Assembly (NCBI GenBank): GCA_900551245.1
Contig: URVC01000034.1
Coordinates: 1 to 47,062 of the forward strand
Length of the DNA stretch: 47,062 nt
Source: an uncultured bacterium
GTDB lineage: Bacteria > Verrucomicrobiota > Lentisphaeria > Victivallales > Victivallaceae
Reading direction: 5' to 3'
Shown: positions 8,685 to 15,991 of the stretch, piece after piece
How positions within the stretch are numbered: the stretch's first letter is position 1
Layout of the letters: each line of letters opens with the position of its first letter
The notes under the pieces: model-generated
The model's input: only the letters and a program-made list of their open reading frames with translations
Databases searched by the model: none
Told to the model about the DNA's origin: nothing
Translations under genes and position numbers: made by a program

Positions 8685-9299
8685 TTATGCTGCTGTTTCA
8701 GCATTGCGTATCTGTCGCATCAGCTCCGCCGGCGTGACGTTTCCCCGGAGCAGCCGGGTTATCTCCGCCTCGGCACAACGGAACTTCTCCATCACCGCCA
8801 GGGACTCCGCCGGATCCCCCGCAACCCGCCACAAGCCGCGCGGCACTGTGCGGCAGGCGGGACGATCCTCGATGAATCCCCGGACATCTTTCAGCGGGTA
8901 CCCGAGAAAAATTCCGATCTCATGCGGAAAATTTTCTCCTTGACGGCACCGCATCGTGAGTTCCTCCAGAATCGCGGCCATCCCCTGCCCGGACGGGTAG
9001 CCGCATTCTTTCAGAAATCCGGCCGCCTCCGGCGCCGCCAATGTCCTCTCCAGCATGGCGCGCCGGAAGAAAAGCACGACCAGATCGATGCCGTCATTGC
9101 GCAGAATCCGGCACTCCAGATGCAGAGCCTCCAGAATCTCCCGCTGATGCAGACAAAAGAGGTCGCACTGCACACCTCCTCCAATCCGCCCGCAGTTGGT
9201 CAACCGCACCATCCCCGCCGGTTTCACGCCCAGGAGCACCGGAGCAAGTTTGATCATCAGATGTTTCAACAACAACTGGCGGCGGTCAACACACTGCAT
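8685..9299 (-). CDS. DUF3793 family protein
   Basis: This 204-aa cytoplasmic protein matches what I recall of the DUF3793 family: central F-L-G-Y-P-L-K-D-V-R-G-F-I and a Cys/Arg-rich N-terminal half, with no signal peptide or membrane segment. Function is unknown. In clostridia and other anaerobes such genes often sit beside flavodoxin and ferrous-iron transport genes, so a role in iron or redox economy is likely but inferred. The start has GAGGAGG about 6 nt upstream. It is the first gene of a two-gene operon with flavodoxin, preceded by a leader hairpin and two identical-arm palindromes. Confidence 0.75.
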   Translation of the reverse strand: MQCVDRRQLLLKHLMIKLAPVLLGVKPAGMVRLTNCGRIGGGVQCDLFCLHQREILEALHLECRILRNDGIDLVVLFFRRAMLERTLAAPEAAGFLKECGYPSGQGMAAILEELTMRCRQGENFPHEIGIFLGYPLKDVRGFIEDRPACRTVPRGLWRVAGDPAESLAVMEKFRCAEAEITRLLRGNVTPAELMRQIRNAETAA

Positions 9300-9316
9300 C
9301 TTCTCCTCCTCTTTCT

Positions 9317-9336
9317 TAATTAGATAAATCTAATTT
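9317..9336. promoter_or_regulatory. Operator-like palindrome 1, AATTAGA-N4-TCTAATT
   Basis: An 18-bp inverted repeat (9318-9335) with perfect 7-bp arms around TAAA lies between the leader hairpin and the DUF3793 ribosome binding site. The same arms recur at 9409-9428. The pattern resembles sites of DtxR/MntR-type metal regulators, which is an inference. Confidence 0.55.
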
Positions 9337-9351
9337 CATCTCGAAATAAAA

Positions 9352-9365
9352 ACAGCCCCGGCTGT
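9352..9365 (-). terminator. Short hairpin with T-run in the DUF3793 leader
   Basis: On the minus strand ACAGCC and GGCTGT form a 6-bp stem with a GG loop, followed by TTTTTA. It lies downstream of the predicted promoter (9375-9402) and upstream of the start codon, as in the thi4 leader. It may be an attenuator or an mRNA-stabilising hairpin. Confidence 0.4.
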
Positions 9366-9374
9366 CTGTTTGAT

Positions 9375-9402
9375 ACAATAACCGGAAAAATAAAAAAATC
9401 AA
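9375..9402 (-). promoter_or_regulatory. Candidate promoter of the DUF3793-flavodoxin operon
   Basis: On the minus strand TTGATT (9397-9402) and TATTGT (9375-9380) are 16 nt apart; an 18-nt alternative uses TTGTAT. The two operator-like palindromes flank it. Confidence 0.35.
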
Positions 9403-9408
9403 GGGTAG

Positions 9409-9428
9409 AAATTAGAAAAGTCTAATTT
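9409..9428. promoter_or_regulatory. Operator-like palindrome 2, AAATTAGA-N4-TCTAATTT
   Basis: The 8-bp perfect arms flank AAAG; the inner seven bases of each arm match the site at 9318-9335, and the centres are 92 bp apart. It lies just upstream of the predicted -35 of the DUF3793 operon and next to the rdgB terminator. Confidence 0.55.
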
Positions 9429-9435
9429 TTTTTCA

Positions 9436-9464
9436 AAAAAAGCCTCTTTCGCCGGAAAGAGGCA
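9436..9464 (-). terminator. Rho-independent terminator of rdgB
   Basis: GCCTCTTTC and GAAAGAGGC form a perfect 9-bp stem with a 4-nt loop, followed by seven T on the minus strand, about 23 nt after the rdgB stop. Confidence 0.88.
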
Positions 9465-9487
9465 GACAGGATTACCGCAGCTTCCCG

Positions 9488-10093
9488 TCAGAGATCGAAG
9501 TCGTCATCCAGAACGGACATCTCGTCTTCGACGAAGTTCAATGCCAGCTGAAAGGCCGCCGCACGGTGGCTGATACGGTTTTTCAGCTCCTGCGGCATCT
9601 CGCCGAAGGTCTGGTCATAGCCATCCGGTTGAAAAATCGGGTCGTACCCGAAGCCGTCGGCGCCGCGGGGAGCATCGACGATCGTCCCCCGGACCTCGCC
9701 TTCAAACGTCTCGATCACCTCACCGTTGACGGCGATGGCAATGGCGCAGACAAAGCGGGCCCGCCGGTTCTCCTTGCCTTTGAGTTCGCCGAGCAGTTTG
9801 GCGATGCGCTCGGCATCCGTGGGCGCGTAGCGCGAGGAGTAGATGCCGGGGCGGCCGTCCAACGCCTCCACCTCCAGCCCCGAGTCGTCGGCAAAAGCCG
9901 GGACATCGCAGTATTTGCAGGCCGCCAGCGCCTTGATTCCGGCGTTTTCCCGGAACGTCTTCCCAGTCTCCTCCACGCCGGGGAACGCCGGATAATCCAG
10001 CAGAGACTTCAATTCGACCTTCTGCCCTTCGAGCAGTTTCCGATACTCATCCACCTTGTGGGCGTTGGTGGTGGCCACGACAATATATGCCAT
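9488..10093 (-). CDS. rdgB: RdgB/HAM1 non-canonical purine NTP pyrophosphatase
   Basis: This 201-aa enzyme hydrolyses (d)ITP and XTP to monophosphates, cleaning the nucleotide pool. T-T-N-A-H-K-V appears at 8-14, F-A-D-D-S-G-L-E-V in the middle, then G-F-G-Y-D-P-I-F and S-H-R-A-A-A, all hallmark Ham1/RdgB motifs. Length is typical. The ATG at 10093 is preceded by AAGGAG at a slightly long spacing of 11 nt; the much longer open frame upstream is antisense to tilS and not real. It is divergent from tilS with 67 nt between them, which includes a good -10 for each direction. Confidence 0.95.
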   Translation of the reverse strand: MAYIVVATTNAHKVDEYRKLLEGQKVELKSLLDYPAFPGVEETGKTFRENAGIKALAACKYCDVPAFADDSGLEVEALDGRPGIYSSRYAPTDAERIAKLLGELKGKENRRARFVCAIAIAVNGEVIETFEGEVRGTIVDAPRGADGFGYDPIFQPDGYDQTFGEMPQELKNRISHRAAAFQLALNFVEDEMSVLDDDFDL

Positions 10094-10108
10094 ACGACGG
10101 TTCACTCC

Positions 10109-10138
10109 TTGCTTTTCGTTGTTCGCCACATATATTAT
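10109..10138 (+). promoter_or_regulatory. Bidirectional promoter region of rdgB and tilS
   Basis: On the plus strand TTGCTT (10109-10114) and TATTAT (10133-10138) are 18 nt apart, pointing to tilS. On the minus strand TATAAT (10134-10139) could serve rdgB, with TTGTAA about 15 nt upstream. The leader of tilS would be only about 15 nt. Confidence 0.45.
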
Positions 10139-10160
10139 AACGAAATGCGGACGATTACAA

Positions 10161-11531
10161 ATGCAACTTGAAGAATGCGATAAAATTTTTGCTCCTTTTG
10201 CCGGCCGACCCCTTCTCGCCGGCTTTTCCGGCGGCGCTGACAGCACCGTGGCACTGCTCGCCTGTCTCCGCGCCCGCGACCGGTACAACTGCCCTGTCAC
10301 CGCCATCCATTTTGAACACGGCCTGCGCGACGAAGAGTCCCGGCAGGATGCCGCCGCCGCCCGCGCCTTCGCCGGAAGCTGCGATGTGCCCTTCCGCGAA
10401 ATCCCGCTCGGCCTCTCCCCCGGGCCCGGTCTGGAAGAGCGCGCCCGTGCCGCACGGCTCGCCGTCTGGAAGCAGCTTGTCACCGAATTTCCGGGAGCTG
10501 TCGTGGTGCTCGGCCACCATGCCGACGACGCGGTGGAAACGCTCTTTCTCCGGCTGGCGCGCGGCTCCAACGTCTCCGGCCTGGCCGGAATGCGGCCGGT
10601 CTCGCGGCTCGACGGCATGACGATCCTCCGCCCCCTGCTCGCGTTCCCGCGCGCCGAAATCGAAGCGTTTCTCCGCGCGCAAAATCTCCGGTGGAGAACC
10701 GACTCCAGCAATCAGGAAAATACTTTCCGACGCAATGCGTTGCGCAATATCATTCTGCCGGAGTTCCGGCGCCGGATTCCCGGTGCCGCCGCCGGATTGC
10801 TCCATTCGCTCGAAACCCTCCGGCAGGATGCCGAATTTCTGGAAGAGGCGGCCCGCGAACGGTTCGCCGCCATCACAGGAAAGCGAGAAACCACAGTGGA
10901 GTTCTGGCGAAGTCTGCCGCAGGCGCTCCAGATCCGGGTGCTCCGGTACCACCTCTCCGAACTTGCCGGGCGGGAGGTACTGCCTCCGCCTGCATTTCTC
11001 GCCCGCCTCCGTGCCGTCTGGAGCGACGATTCGGCGGAAGCGGTGCGCATTCCGCTCAGCGGCATGTGCACCTTTCTCGTTCACCGCGGCCGAATGCATC
11101 CGGCGGATGACATGCCCCTCCCCGGCCCGGAAGTCTGGCGCTGGCGGAGCAATCCCCGGTTCCGCTGGGGGGAGTTTCAGCTGGAACTGCACCCGTTCAG
11201 TTCCGCGGACGCGCCGCCGACGCTCTTTGAAGCGCGTTTCGACGCCGCACTGCTGCCGGATGAACTGGTGGTGGATCGCCGCCGCCCCGGCGATCGGATT
11301 CTTCCATTCGGCCGCACAACCGAACTCTCTTTGAAGAAACTCCGGATCGACCGCAAACTCCCCTTCGATTACCCCTGCCCGGTTCTGCGCGAGCCGAACG
11401 GGAGGGTTCTCTGGGCGCCGGGCATCCGCCACAGCGCCTGCGCGCCCCTCTCCGCCGCGACCACGCAGGCGGTGGAGATTCGCCTGCGCCGCCCGGATGA
11501 TGGAGCACTTCCTCCGGAAGAGTCCGCTTAG
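10161..11531 (+). CDS. tilS: tRNA(Ile)-lysidine synthase
   Basis: This 456-aa ATP-dependent enzyme converts C34 of the AUA-reading tRNA-Ile to lysidine. The PP-loop motif S-G-G-A-D-S-T is at 23-29, followed by H-F-E-H-G-L-R and L-G-H-H-A-D-D-A-V-E-T, both typical of TilS. A C-terminal region with R-R-P-G-D-R-I matches the TilS substrate-binding extension. The ATG at 10161 begins just before the PP-loop strand; no strong Shine-Dalgarno is seen, so the start is less certain than the gene. Its 3' end overlaps the stop of the convergent beta-galactosidase by 4 nt. Confidence 0.93.
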   Translation: MQLEECDKIFAPFAGRPLLAGFSGGADSTVALLACLRARDRYNCPVTAIHFEHGLRDEESRQDAAAARAFAGSCDVPFREIPLGLSPGPGLEERARAARLAVWKQLVTEFPGAVVVLGHHADDAVETLFLRLARGSNVSGLAGMRPVSRLDGMTILRPLLAFPRAEIEAFLRAQNLRWRTDSSNQENTFRRNALRNIILPEFRRRIPGAAAGLLHSLETLRQDAEFLEEAARERFAAITGKRETTVEFWRSLPQALQIRVLRYHLSELAGREVLPPPAFLARLRAVWSDDSAEAVRIPLSGMCTFLVHRGRMHPADDMPLPGPEVWRWRSNPRFRWGEFQLELHPFSSADAPPTLFEARFDAALLPDELVVDRRRPGDRILPFGRTTELSLKKLRIDRKLPFDYPCPVLREPNGRVLWAPGIRHSACAPLSAATTQAVEIRLRRPDDGALPPEESA

Positions 11532-13309
11532 ATCTGCATCTTCAGGCACGGTCCGAAATCGCGCCGTGCCAGCGAACGGACCAGCGGCTCCCCGAGCCCC
11601 TGGGTTTCGAAGAGGATGATTTCGTTCTTCCCGCGCCGGAGCAGTGGAGCCGGCACGTAAAGCGTCCGCTGCGGCCCGATCTGCCAGTAGCGGCCGAGAT
11701 TGGTTCCGTTGAGGAAGAGGCAGCCGCGTCCGCCCCCCGGCACCGCGAGAAAGGTGTCGCACGGCTCCTCATCTATCGTGAAGCATCCGCGGTAAAATGC
11801 CGGAACCGGCGGAGGGGTGCCGGCCAGCGGCTGGAAAGCCACCCGGGAGAGATCCTCCAGCGGAAGCGGCCACACCTCCCAGCCGAAAAGGTGAAGGTAG
11901 GCGAAAAATCCGGCCCCGGTGATTCCCTTGCGCTCATGCTCCATCTCGCTGCCGTAGTTGATACGCCCCATGTTTTCAACCAGGATCTCCAGCTCTGCCC
12001 CGCCCGGCGGAATGGAGATCTGACAGACGCAGGGAGAACTGTTCCGATCGAGAATTCCGGCGATTCGTCCGTCAACCAGCACGATTGCCCGGTCGCGCAA
12101 CTGATCCAGCCGGAGCGGGTAGACGCCCGGCTTCACCGTCACCTTCGTCCGGTAGAGGATGAATCCATACGCCTGCCCGAAATGCTCCATCGTCTCCGGC
12201 GCAGCAACCGGAACCGGCGACGAAAGCATGGGCAGCGCCTCGTCGAGCGCAACGAACTCCGTCAACGGAATCTCACCGTAAGCCCGTTTGGGCAGAGAGG
12301 TCGGCGTGCCGATGTTTGCCTCGGGGTGAAACCGTTTGATCTCCTCCTGAATCGCAAAGTACTTCGGCGTGGGATCCCCCTCCTCACGCAATGCGGCATC
12401 GACATCGTAGGTGGAAAGCATGGCGCCGTAGCGGCCCCCCCACTCGTTCGCCCCGTTCATGAATCCGGGATTGCTGCCGCCGTGGAACATATAAAGATTC
12501 ATATGGAAACGGTGTTCCAGCACCTCGCGGACATCCTGCCGCACCGCTTCCGCATCGTGCTCCGGATAGAGGTTCCCCCAGTGATGCGCGCCTCCGTCCC
12601 ACAACTCCATGACAAACGGCGGGTCATTGGGGCGGAACTCTTCCAGACGCTTCAAATTTTCCACCGGATGATTCCGGAAATTGACCGTGGCAGGCACATC
12701 CGGCAGTGTCCCGCAGCGGAGCATCGTATCATCCGCACCGTCGGAGGTGAACAGCGGCACGGTAATGCCGCCCTCCCGATACTTCTTCTGCAGGAAGCGC
12801 AGATAATCATGGTCGTTGCCGTAGGCTCCGTACTCGTTTTCCAGCTGAATGGCGATCACCGGCCCCCCGGCGGTCCACTGAAGGCGGCGAAGCTGCGGAA
12901 TGATCGCATCCAGATAGTGTTCCACCGCATCGAGATAGGGCTTGTTCATACAGCGGAGCCGCATTCCCGGTTTCGTCAGCAGCCAGGCAGGCAGTCCGCC
13001 GAGATCCCATTCGGAGCAGATGTAGGGCCCGGGGCGGACTATCACCATCAGCCCCTCCTCTGCGGCAAGCTCGAAATAGCGGGAAAAATCCTTCCCGCCC
13101 GAGAAGTCGAACTCCCCCTCTTTCGGCTCATGTACGTTCCATGCCAGATAGCTTTCAAGCGTATTCAATCCGCACTGCCGCAGTTTGACAATCCGGTCGC
13201 GCCAGTAATCCGGATGGATCCGGAAATAGTGCATCGCACCCGACAGAATCTGCACGGGATTTCCATCCACCCGGATTTCACGGTTTCCGATCTCGACGGT
13301 TCGAGCCAT
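11528..13309 (-). CDS. Beta-galactosidase, GH35, cytoplasmic
   Basis: This 593-aa enzyme removes terminal beta-galactose. The N-terminal barrel has G-P-Y-I-C-S-E-W and G-G-L-P-A-W-L, A-I-Q-L-E-N-E-Y-G with acid/base E159, and F-V-M-E-L-W-D-G-G with candidate nucleophile E235. C-terminal beta domains follow, including G-C-L-F-L-N-G-T-N-L-G-R-Y-W, the usual jelly-roll motif. There is no signal peptide, so it acts on imported oligosaccharides. The start at 13309 has AGGAGGAAG directly upstream; a much longer upstream reading is antisense to the AraC gene. It is divergent from that regulator, and its promoter spacer contains a perfect palindrome. Confidence 0.93.
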   Translation of the reverse strand: MARTVEIGNREIRVDGNPVQILSGAMHYFRIHPDYWRDRIVKLRQCGLNTLESYLAWNVHEPKEGEFDFSGGKDFSRYFELAAEEGLMVIVRPGPYICSEWDLGGLPAWLLTKPGMRLRCMNKPYLDAVEHYLDAIIPQLRRLQWTAGGPVIAIQLENEYGAYGNDHDYLRFLQKKYREGGITVPLFTSDGADDTMLRCGTLPDVPATVNFRNHPVENLKRLEEFRPNDPPFVMELWDGGAHHWGNLYPEHDAEAVRQDVREVLEHRFHMNLYMFHGGSNPGFMNGANEWGGRYGAMLSTYDVDAALREEGDPTPKYFAIQEEIKRFHPEANIGTPTSLPKRAYGEIPLTEFVALDEALPMLSSPVPVAAPETMEHFGQAYGFILYRTKVTVKPGVYPLRLDQLRDRAIVLVDGRIAGILDRNSSPCVCQISIPPGGAELEILVENMGRINYGSEMEHERKGITGAGFFAYLHLFGWEVWPLPLEDLSRVAFQPLAGTPPPVPAFYRGCFTIDEEPCDTFLAVPGGGRGCLFLNGTNLGRYWQIGPQRTLYVPAPLLRRGKNEIILFETQGLGEPLVRSLARRDFGPCLKMQI

Positions 13310-13347
13310 ATCTTCCTCCTGTTTGCAAAAATTGGATTTCTGTATAT

Positions 13348-13376
13348 AGTATATCAGAAGATATCTTCTTTGACAA
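13348..13376 (-). promoter_or_regulatory. GH35 promoter with palindromic operator in the spacer
   Basis: On the minus strand TTGTCA (13371-13376) and TATACT (13348-13353) are exactly 17 nt apart. The spacer is nearly filled by the perfect 14-bp palindrome AGAAGATATCTTCT (13356-13369). The position suits a regulator that contacts RNA polymerase or blocks it; the divergent AraC protein is the obvious candidate. Confidence 0.6.
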
Positions 13377-13405
13377 TGAAATTTTTGTCGCCTGAAAGGT
13401 GAATT

Positions 13406-14224
13406 ATGTCGCATCTCAATCGAACTCTTATCACCCGTCCGGACTATCGAACCTTGCCGGCCTGGAAGCTGCCGGTCTATCCGCGTTCGGCCGGACTGTC
13501 GGAATATTGCGAAGGAGGTGTTCAGGATTCCATGCCTCGGCCGTTCGTCCAGCTCAACTGGTGCCTCTCCGGCAAAGGAGACATCACGCAGGAAGGGGAG
13601 GAATTCAAAATGGAACCGGGCGGCGTCTGGTTCACTCCGCCCGGCCTGCGCTGCTTCACCCGGCAGCGGGAGGGGATTCTGCGCATCCGCTGGATCACAT
13701 TCGACGGACCGGATGCGGAACGGTTTCTGGAGGGCTACGGCTACGCCCGCCATCTTGCCGCCTCCGGCGAGTGCCCGGAAGAGGCGTTTCGCCGGTTTGA
13801 AGACGGTCTGCGCGAGAACACCGCCGAAGCGATGCGCCGCAACATCGCCGTTCTCTGCGAAATCCTGGCGGCGGCGGGGGGCACCCACTCCGACGGCAGC
13901 CGGGAGGGCAAACTGATCGATGCGTTTCTCTCGCTCGCCCGTCGGGAATTTCGCAATCCCGAGGTCAATTTCAACACCCTATGCGATCGGCTGGGAGTTC
14001 ACCGCGCCACGCTGACACGCATTTTCACGTCGCGCATGCAGATCTCCCCCGGGAAATATCTGCACAGCCTGCGCATTCAGCACGCCCTGCACCTTCTGCG
14101 CAGCAGCCGGATGCCGATTCACAACATCGCCCGCGAAACCGGAATTCGGGATTCCGGCTATTTTGCCCGGGTCATCCGCAAAACAACCGGCCTCTCTCCG
14201 GCGGCCTATCGAAAAGCACGCTGA
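13406..14224 (+). CDS. AraC-family transcriptional regulator
   Basis: This 272-aa protein has an N-terminal cupin-like domain (about 40-105, with L-N-W-C-L-S-G-K-G and W-F-T-P-P-G) and a C-terminal AraC helix-turn-helix pair (about 172-270) containing L-C-D-R-L-G-V-H-R-A-T-L-T-R-I-F and G-Y-F-A-R-V-I-R-K. The start has AAAGGTGA upstream. It is divergent from the GH35 beta-galactosidase and is its likely galactoside-responsive regulator. It is less similar to the other two AraC proteins of the window than those are to each other, and its DNA site also differs. It ends in a bidirectional terminator shared with the hydrogenase operon. Confidence 0.88.
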   Translation: MSHLNRTLITRPDYRTLPAWKLPVYPRSAGLSEYCEGGVQDSMPRPFVQLNWCLSGKGDITQEGEEFKMEPGGVWFTPPGLRCFTRQREGILRIRWITFDGPDAERFLEGYGYARHLAASGECPEEAFRRFEDGLRENTAEAMRRNIAVLCEILAAAGGTHSDGSREGKLIDAFLSLARREFRNPEVNFNTLCDRLGVHRATLTRIFTSRMQISPGKYLHSLRIQHALHLLRSSRMPIHNIARETGIRDSGYFARVIRKTTGLSPAAYRKAR

Positions 14225-14234
14225 TTTTTTCTGC

Positions 14235-14276
14235 AAAAAAAAACGGGGCAGAGCATTGCACTCCACCCCGATCTTG
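14235..14276. terminator. Bidirectional terminator, AraC gene and hydrogenase operon
   Basis: A roughly 10-bp stem (CGGGGTGGAG/CTCTGCCCCG on the minus strand) has a 7-nt loop. Nine T follow on the minus strand and a T-rich tract follows on the plus strand. Confidence 0.8.
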
Positions 14277-14286
14277 TTTTTTCTGC

Positions 14287-15678
14287 TCAGCGGGCCAGCG
14301 AACACGGTCCGCCGACGCAACCGCCGGTGCAGGCCATGACCTCCACGAAGTTGCCGGGCAGTTTCCCCTTGGCGTACATCTTGAGCATGTTCACTGATTT
14401 GCGATCCAAGCCGTTGATGAACTTGCCGTCGATCTTCGGCCGCTTGGGATCCGGCGACTCTTCGCTCATCTCCTCCAGAATCGCCTCCGTCACGCCGCAA
14501 CTGTGCGCGAAATTGCGGGCAAACGAGGTCGCCGGCTCCGCCAGCGGTTCCGCATTGAGCGAAATGACGTCGATCTCCAGCGCGGCGAAAAGCGCGCCGA
14601 GCTCTTCGAACGTCATGACGAAATCCGTGTTGGGGTCGGACTGTGCCTCCCGCCGCTTGGCGATGCAGGGCCCGATGAATACGTTTACCGCATCCGGATA
14701 CTTCTCCCGCGCCAGCCGGCCGGCATATCCCATCGGACTCGGCGTGGAGGAGACCATCGGAACAATATCCGGGATGTGACGCTGCGCCGCCAGCACCCAT
14801 GCCGGACAGCAGCTGCTGGTCATGAGCTTTTCACCCCGCGCCATGCGTTCGTAGAACTCCTCCGCCTCATGCTTGGTGGTGAGCTCCGCGCCGAGCGCCA
14901 CTTCGATGATGTCGTGGAACCCGGCCATCTTCAGCGCCGCAAACAGCTGCTCGATCTTCCCCGGGAACTGATCCGTAATCGAAGGAGCAACCATCGCCAC
15001 CACTTTGCGCCCGCTCTTGAGCGCATTGAGAATGTTGATCAGCTGGGAGCGCTCCATGATCGTGCTGAACGGACAGGCACGGAAACATTTGCCGCAGTAG
15101 ATGCATTTGCTGAAATCCAGCTTGACCCGCCCGTCCTCCGCCTTGCCGATCGCGCCGACCGGGCAGACATCCTCGCACGGAAGCGGGTTGCGGATGATCG
15201 CATGATACGGGCAGACCGCGATGCATTTGCCGCAGTTGATGCACTTCGACCGGTCGATGGTCGAACGCTGATTGATGACGGTAATCGCCTGACGCGGACA
15301 GGTCGCCACACAGGGCCGGGCAAAACAGCCGACGCAGCCGTTGCTCACCTGCACATGGCTGTCGACACAGCCGTGACAGCCGACGCTGCAGACCGAAAGC
15401 ACCGCCGCCGTGTGATTTTTCCCGGCCTCGGCGAGCTTCAAATACTCCCGAAGCGGCATCGTTTCATCCCGCTCCTCCTCCATGCCGAACCCCAGAAGCG
15501 CCATCAGGCGGTATTTGAGCATGGCACGATCCTTGTAGATGCAGCAGCGGTTCGGTTCCACGTTCCGCGGCCGCATCTCGATCGGAATCCGGTCGATCGT
15601 GTCGGCCAGAATACCGTCATAATAGTCCTTGATCGCCCGGATCATCAGCTCCCGGCGAGTTCTTTCCGCATTGTTCAT
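14287..15678 (-). CDS. [FeFe] hydrogenase, group B-like, ferredoxin-type N-terminus
   Basis: This 463-aa cytoplasmic enzyme should couple reduced ferredoxin to proton reduction or H2 oxidation. A Cys-rich N-terminal half (residues 97-203) carries several [4Fe-4S] motifs of CxxCxxxC type. The H-cluster motifs are S-S-C-C-P-A-W (C290, C291), G-P-C-I-A-K-R (C338) and A-C-T-G-G-C-V-G-G-P (C450, C454). The G-P-C and C-x3-C-x2-G-P forms, rather than M-P-C and G-G-G-Q-P, fit group B monomeric hydrogenases. The catalytic double Cys is intact, unlike in the neighbouring sensory homologue. Its ATG overlaps the stop of the upstream [2Fe-2S] gene (ATGA), so the two are probably translationally coupled. 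No maturation genes (hydEFG) are in the window. Confidence 0.85.
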   Translation of the reverse strand: MNNAERTRRELMIRAIKDYYDGILADTIDRIPIEMRPRNVEPNRCCIYKDRAMLKYRLMALLGFGMEEERDETMPLREYLKLAEAGKNHTAAVLSVCSVGCHGCVDSHVQVSNGCVGCFARPCVATCPRQAITVINQRSTIDRSKCINCGKCIAVCPYHAIIRNPLPCEDVCPVGAIGKAEDGRVKLDFSKCIYCGKCFRACPFSTIMERSQLINILNALKSGRKVVAMVAPSITDQFPGKIEQLFAALKMAGFHDIIEVALGAELTTKHEAEEFYERMARGEKLMTSSCCPAWVLAAQRHIPDIVPMVSSTPSPMGYAGRLAREKYPDAVNVFIGPCIAKRREAQSDPNTDFVMTFEELGALFAALEIDVISLNAEPLAEPATSFARNFAHSCGVTEAILEEMSEESPDPKRPKIDGKFINGLDRKSVNMLKMYAKGKLPGNFVEVMACTGGCVGGPCSLAR

Positions 15679-15956
15679 GCCTGTTTTCCTCCTGCAGTGA
15701 CCTCCTCACGGATGGCGTCGATCACCTTTTCGACCGTCGCATTGTCAACAACGCGGTCGCCGTTGATCCGTACGAAGGGAGCATTGCCGTAGTTGCGGTC
15801 GTGACACAGATCCAGGCAGGCACTTCCGACAACGTCGACCACCCCCCGGAGATCCTCCGGGAGCTGCTCTTCCAGCGTAGACAGCCGGAACGATCCCAGC
15901 ACATAGCAGGTGGTGCCCAGACAAATTTCCACTTTGATCTTGTTTGATTCGCTCAT
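15675..15956 (-). CDS. [2Fe-2S] thioredoxin-like ferredoxin (NuoE C-terminal type)
   Basis: This 93-aa protein has the four-Cys pattern of the thioredoxin-like [2Fe-2S] fold: C-L-G-T-T-C (C-x4-C) near the N-terminus and A-C-L-D-L-C (C-x3-C) later, followed by P-F-V-R-I-N-G. It probably passes electrons to or from the coupled hydrogenase downstream, whose ATG overlaps its stop codon. The ATG at 15956 is preferred over one at 15995, which lies close to the end of the phosphatase gene; AAGGA lies about 11 nt upstream of 15956. It follows the SpoIIE-type gene by 35 nt. Confidence 0.82.
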   Translation of the reverse strand: MSESNKIKVEICLGTTCYVLGSFRLSTLEEQLPEDLRGVVDVVGSACLDLCHDRNYGNAPFVRINGDRVVDNATVEKVIDAIREEVTAGGKQA

Positions 15957-15991
15957 GGTGAGGAATATCCTTATATTAATGTTGATGGAAT

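Noticed and set aside
10155..11762. 535-codon minus-strand open frame
   Set aside because: Antisense to tilS, which has a complete PP-loop; the composition is low-complexity and basic.
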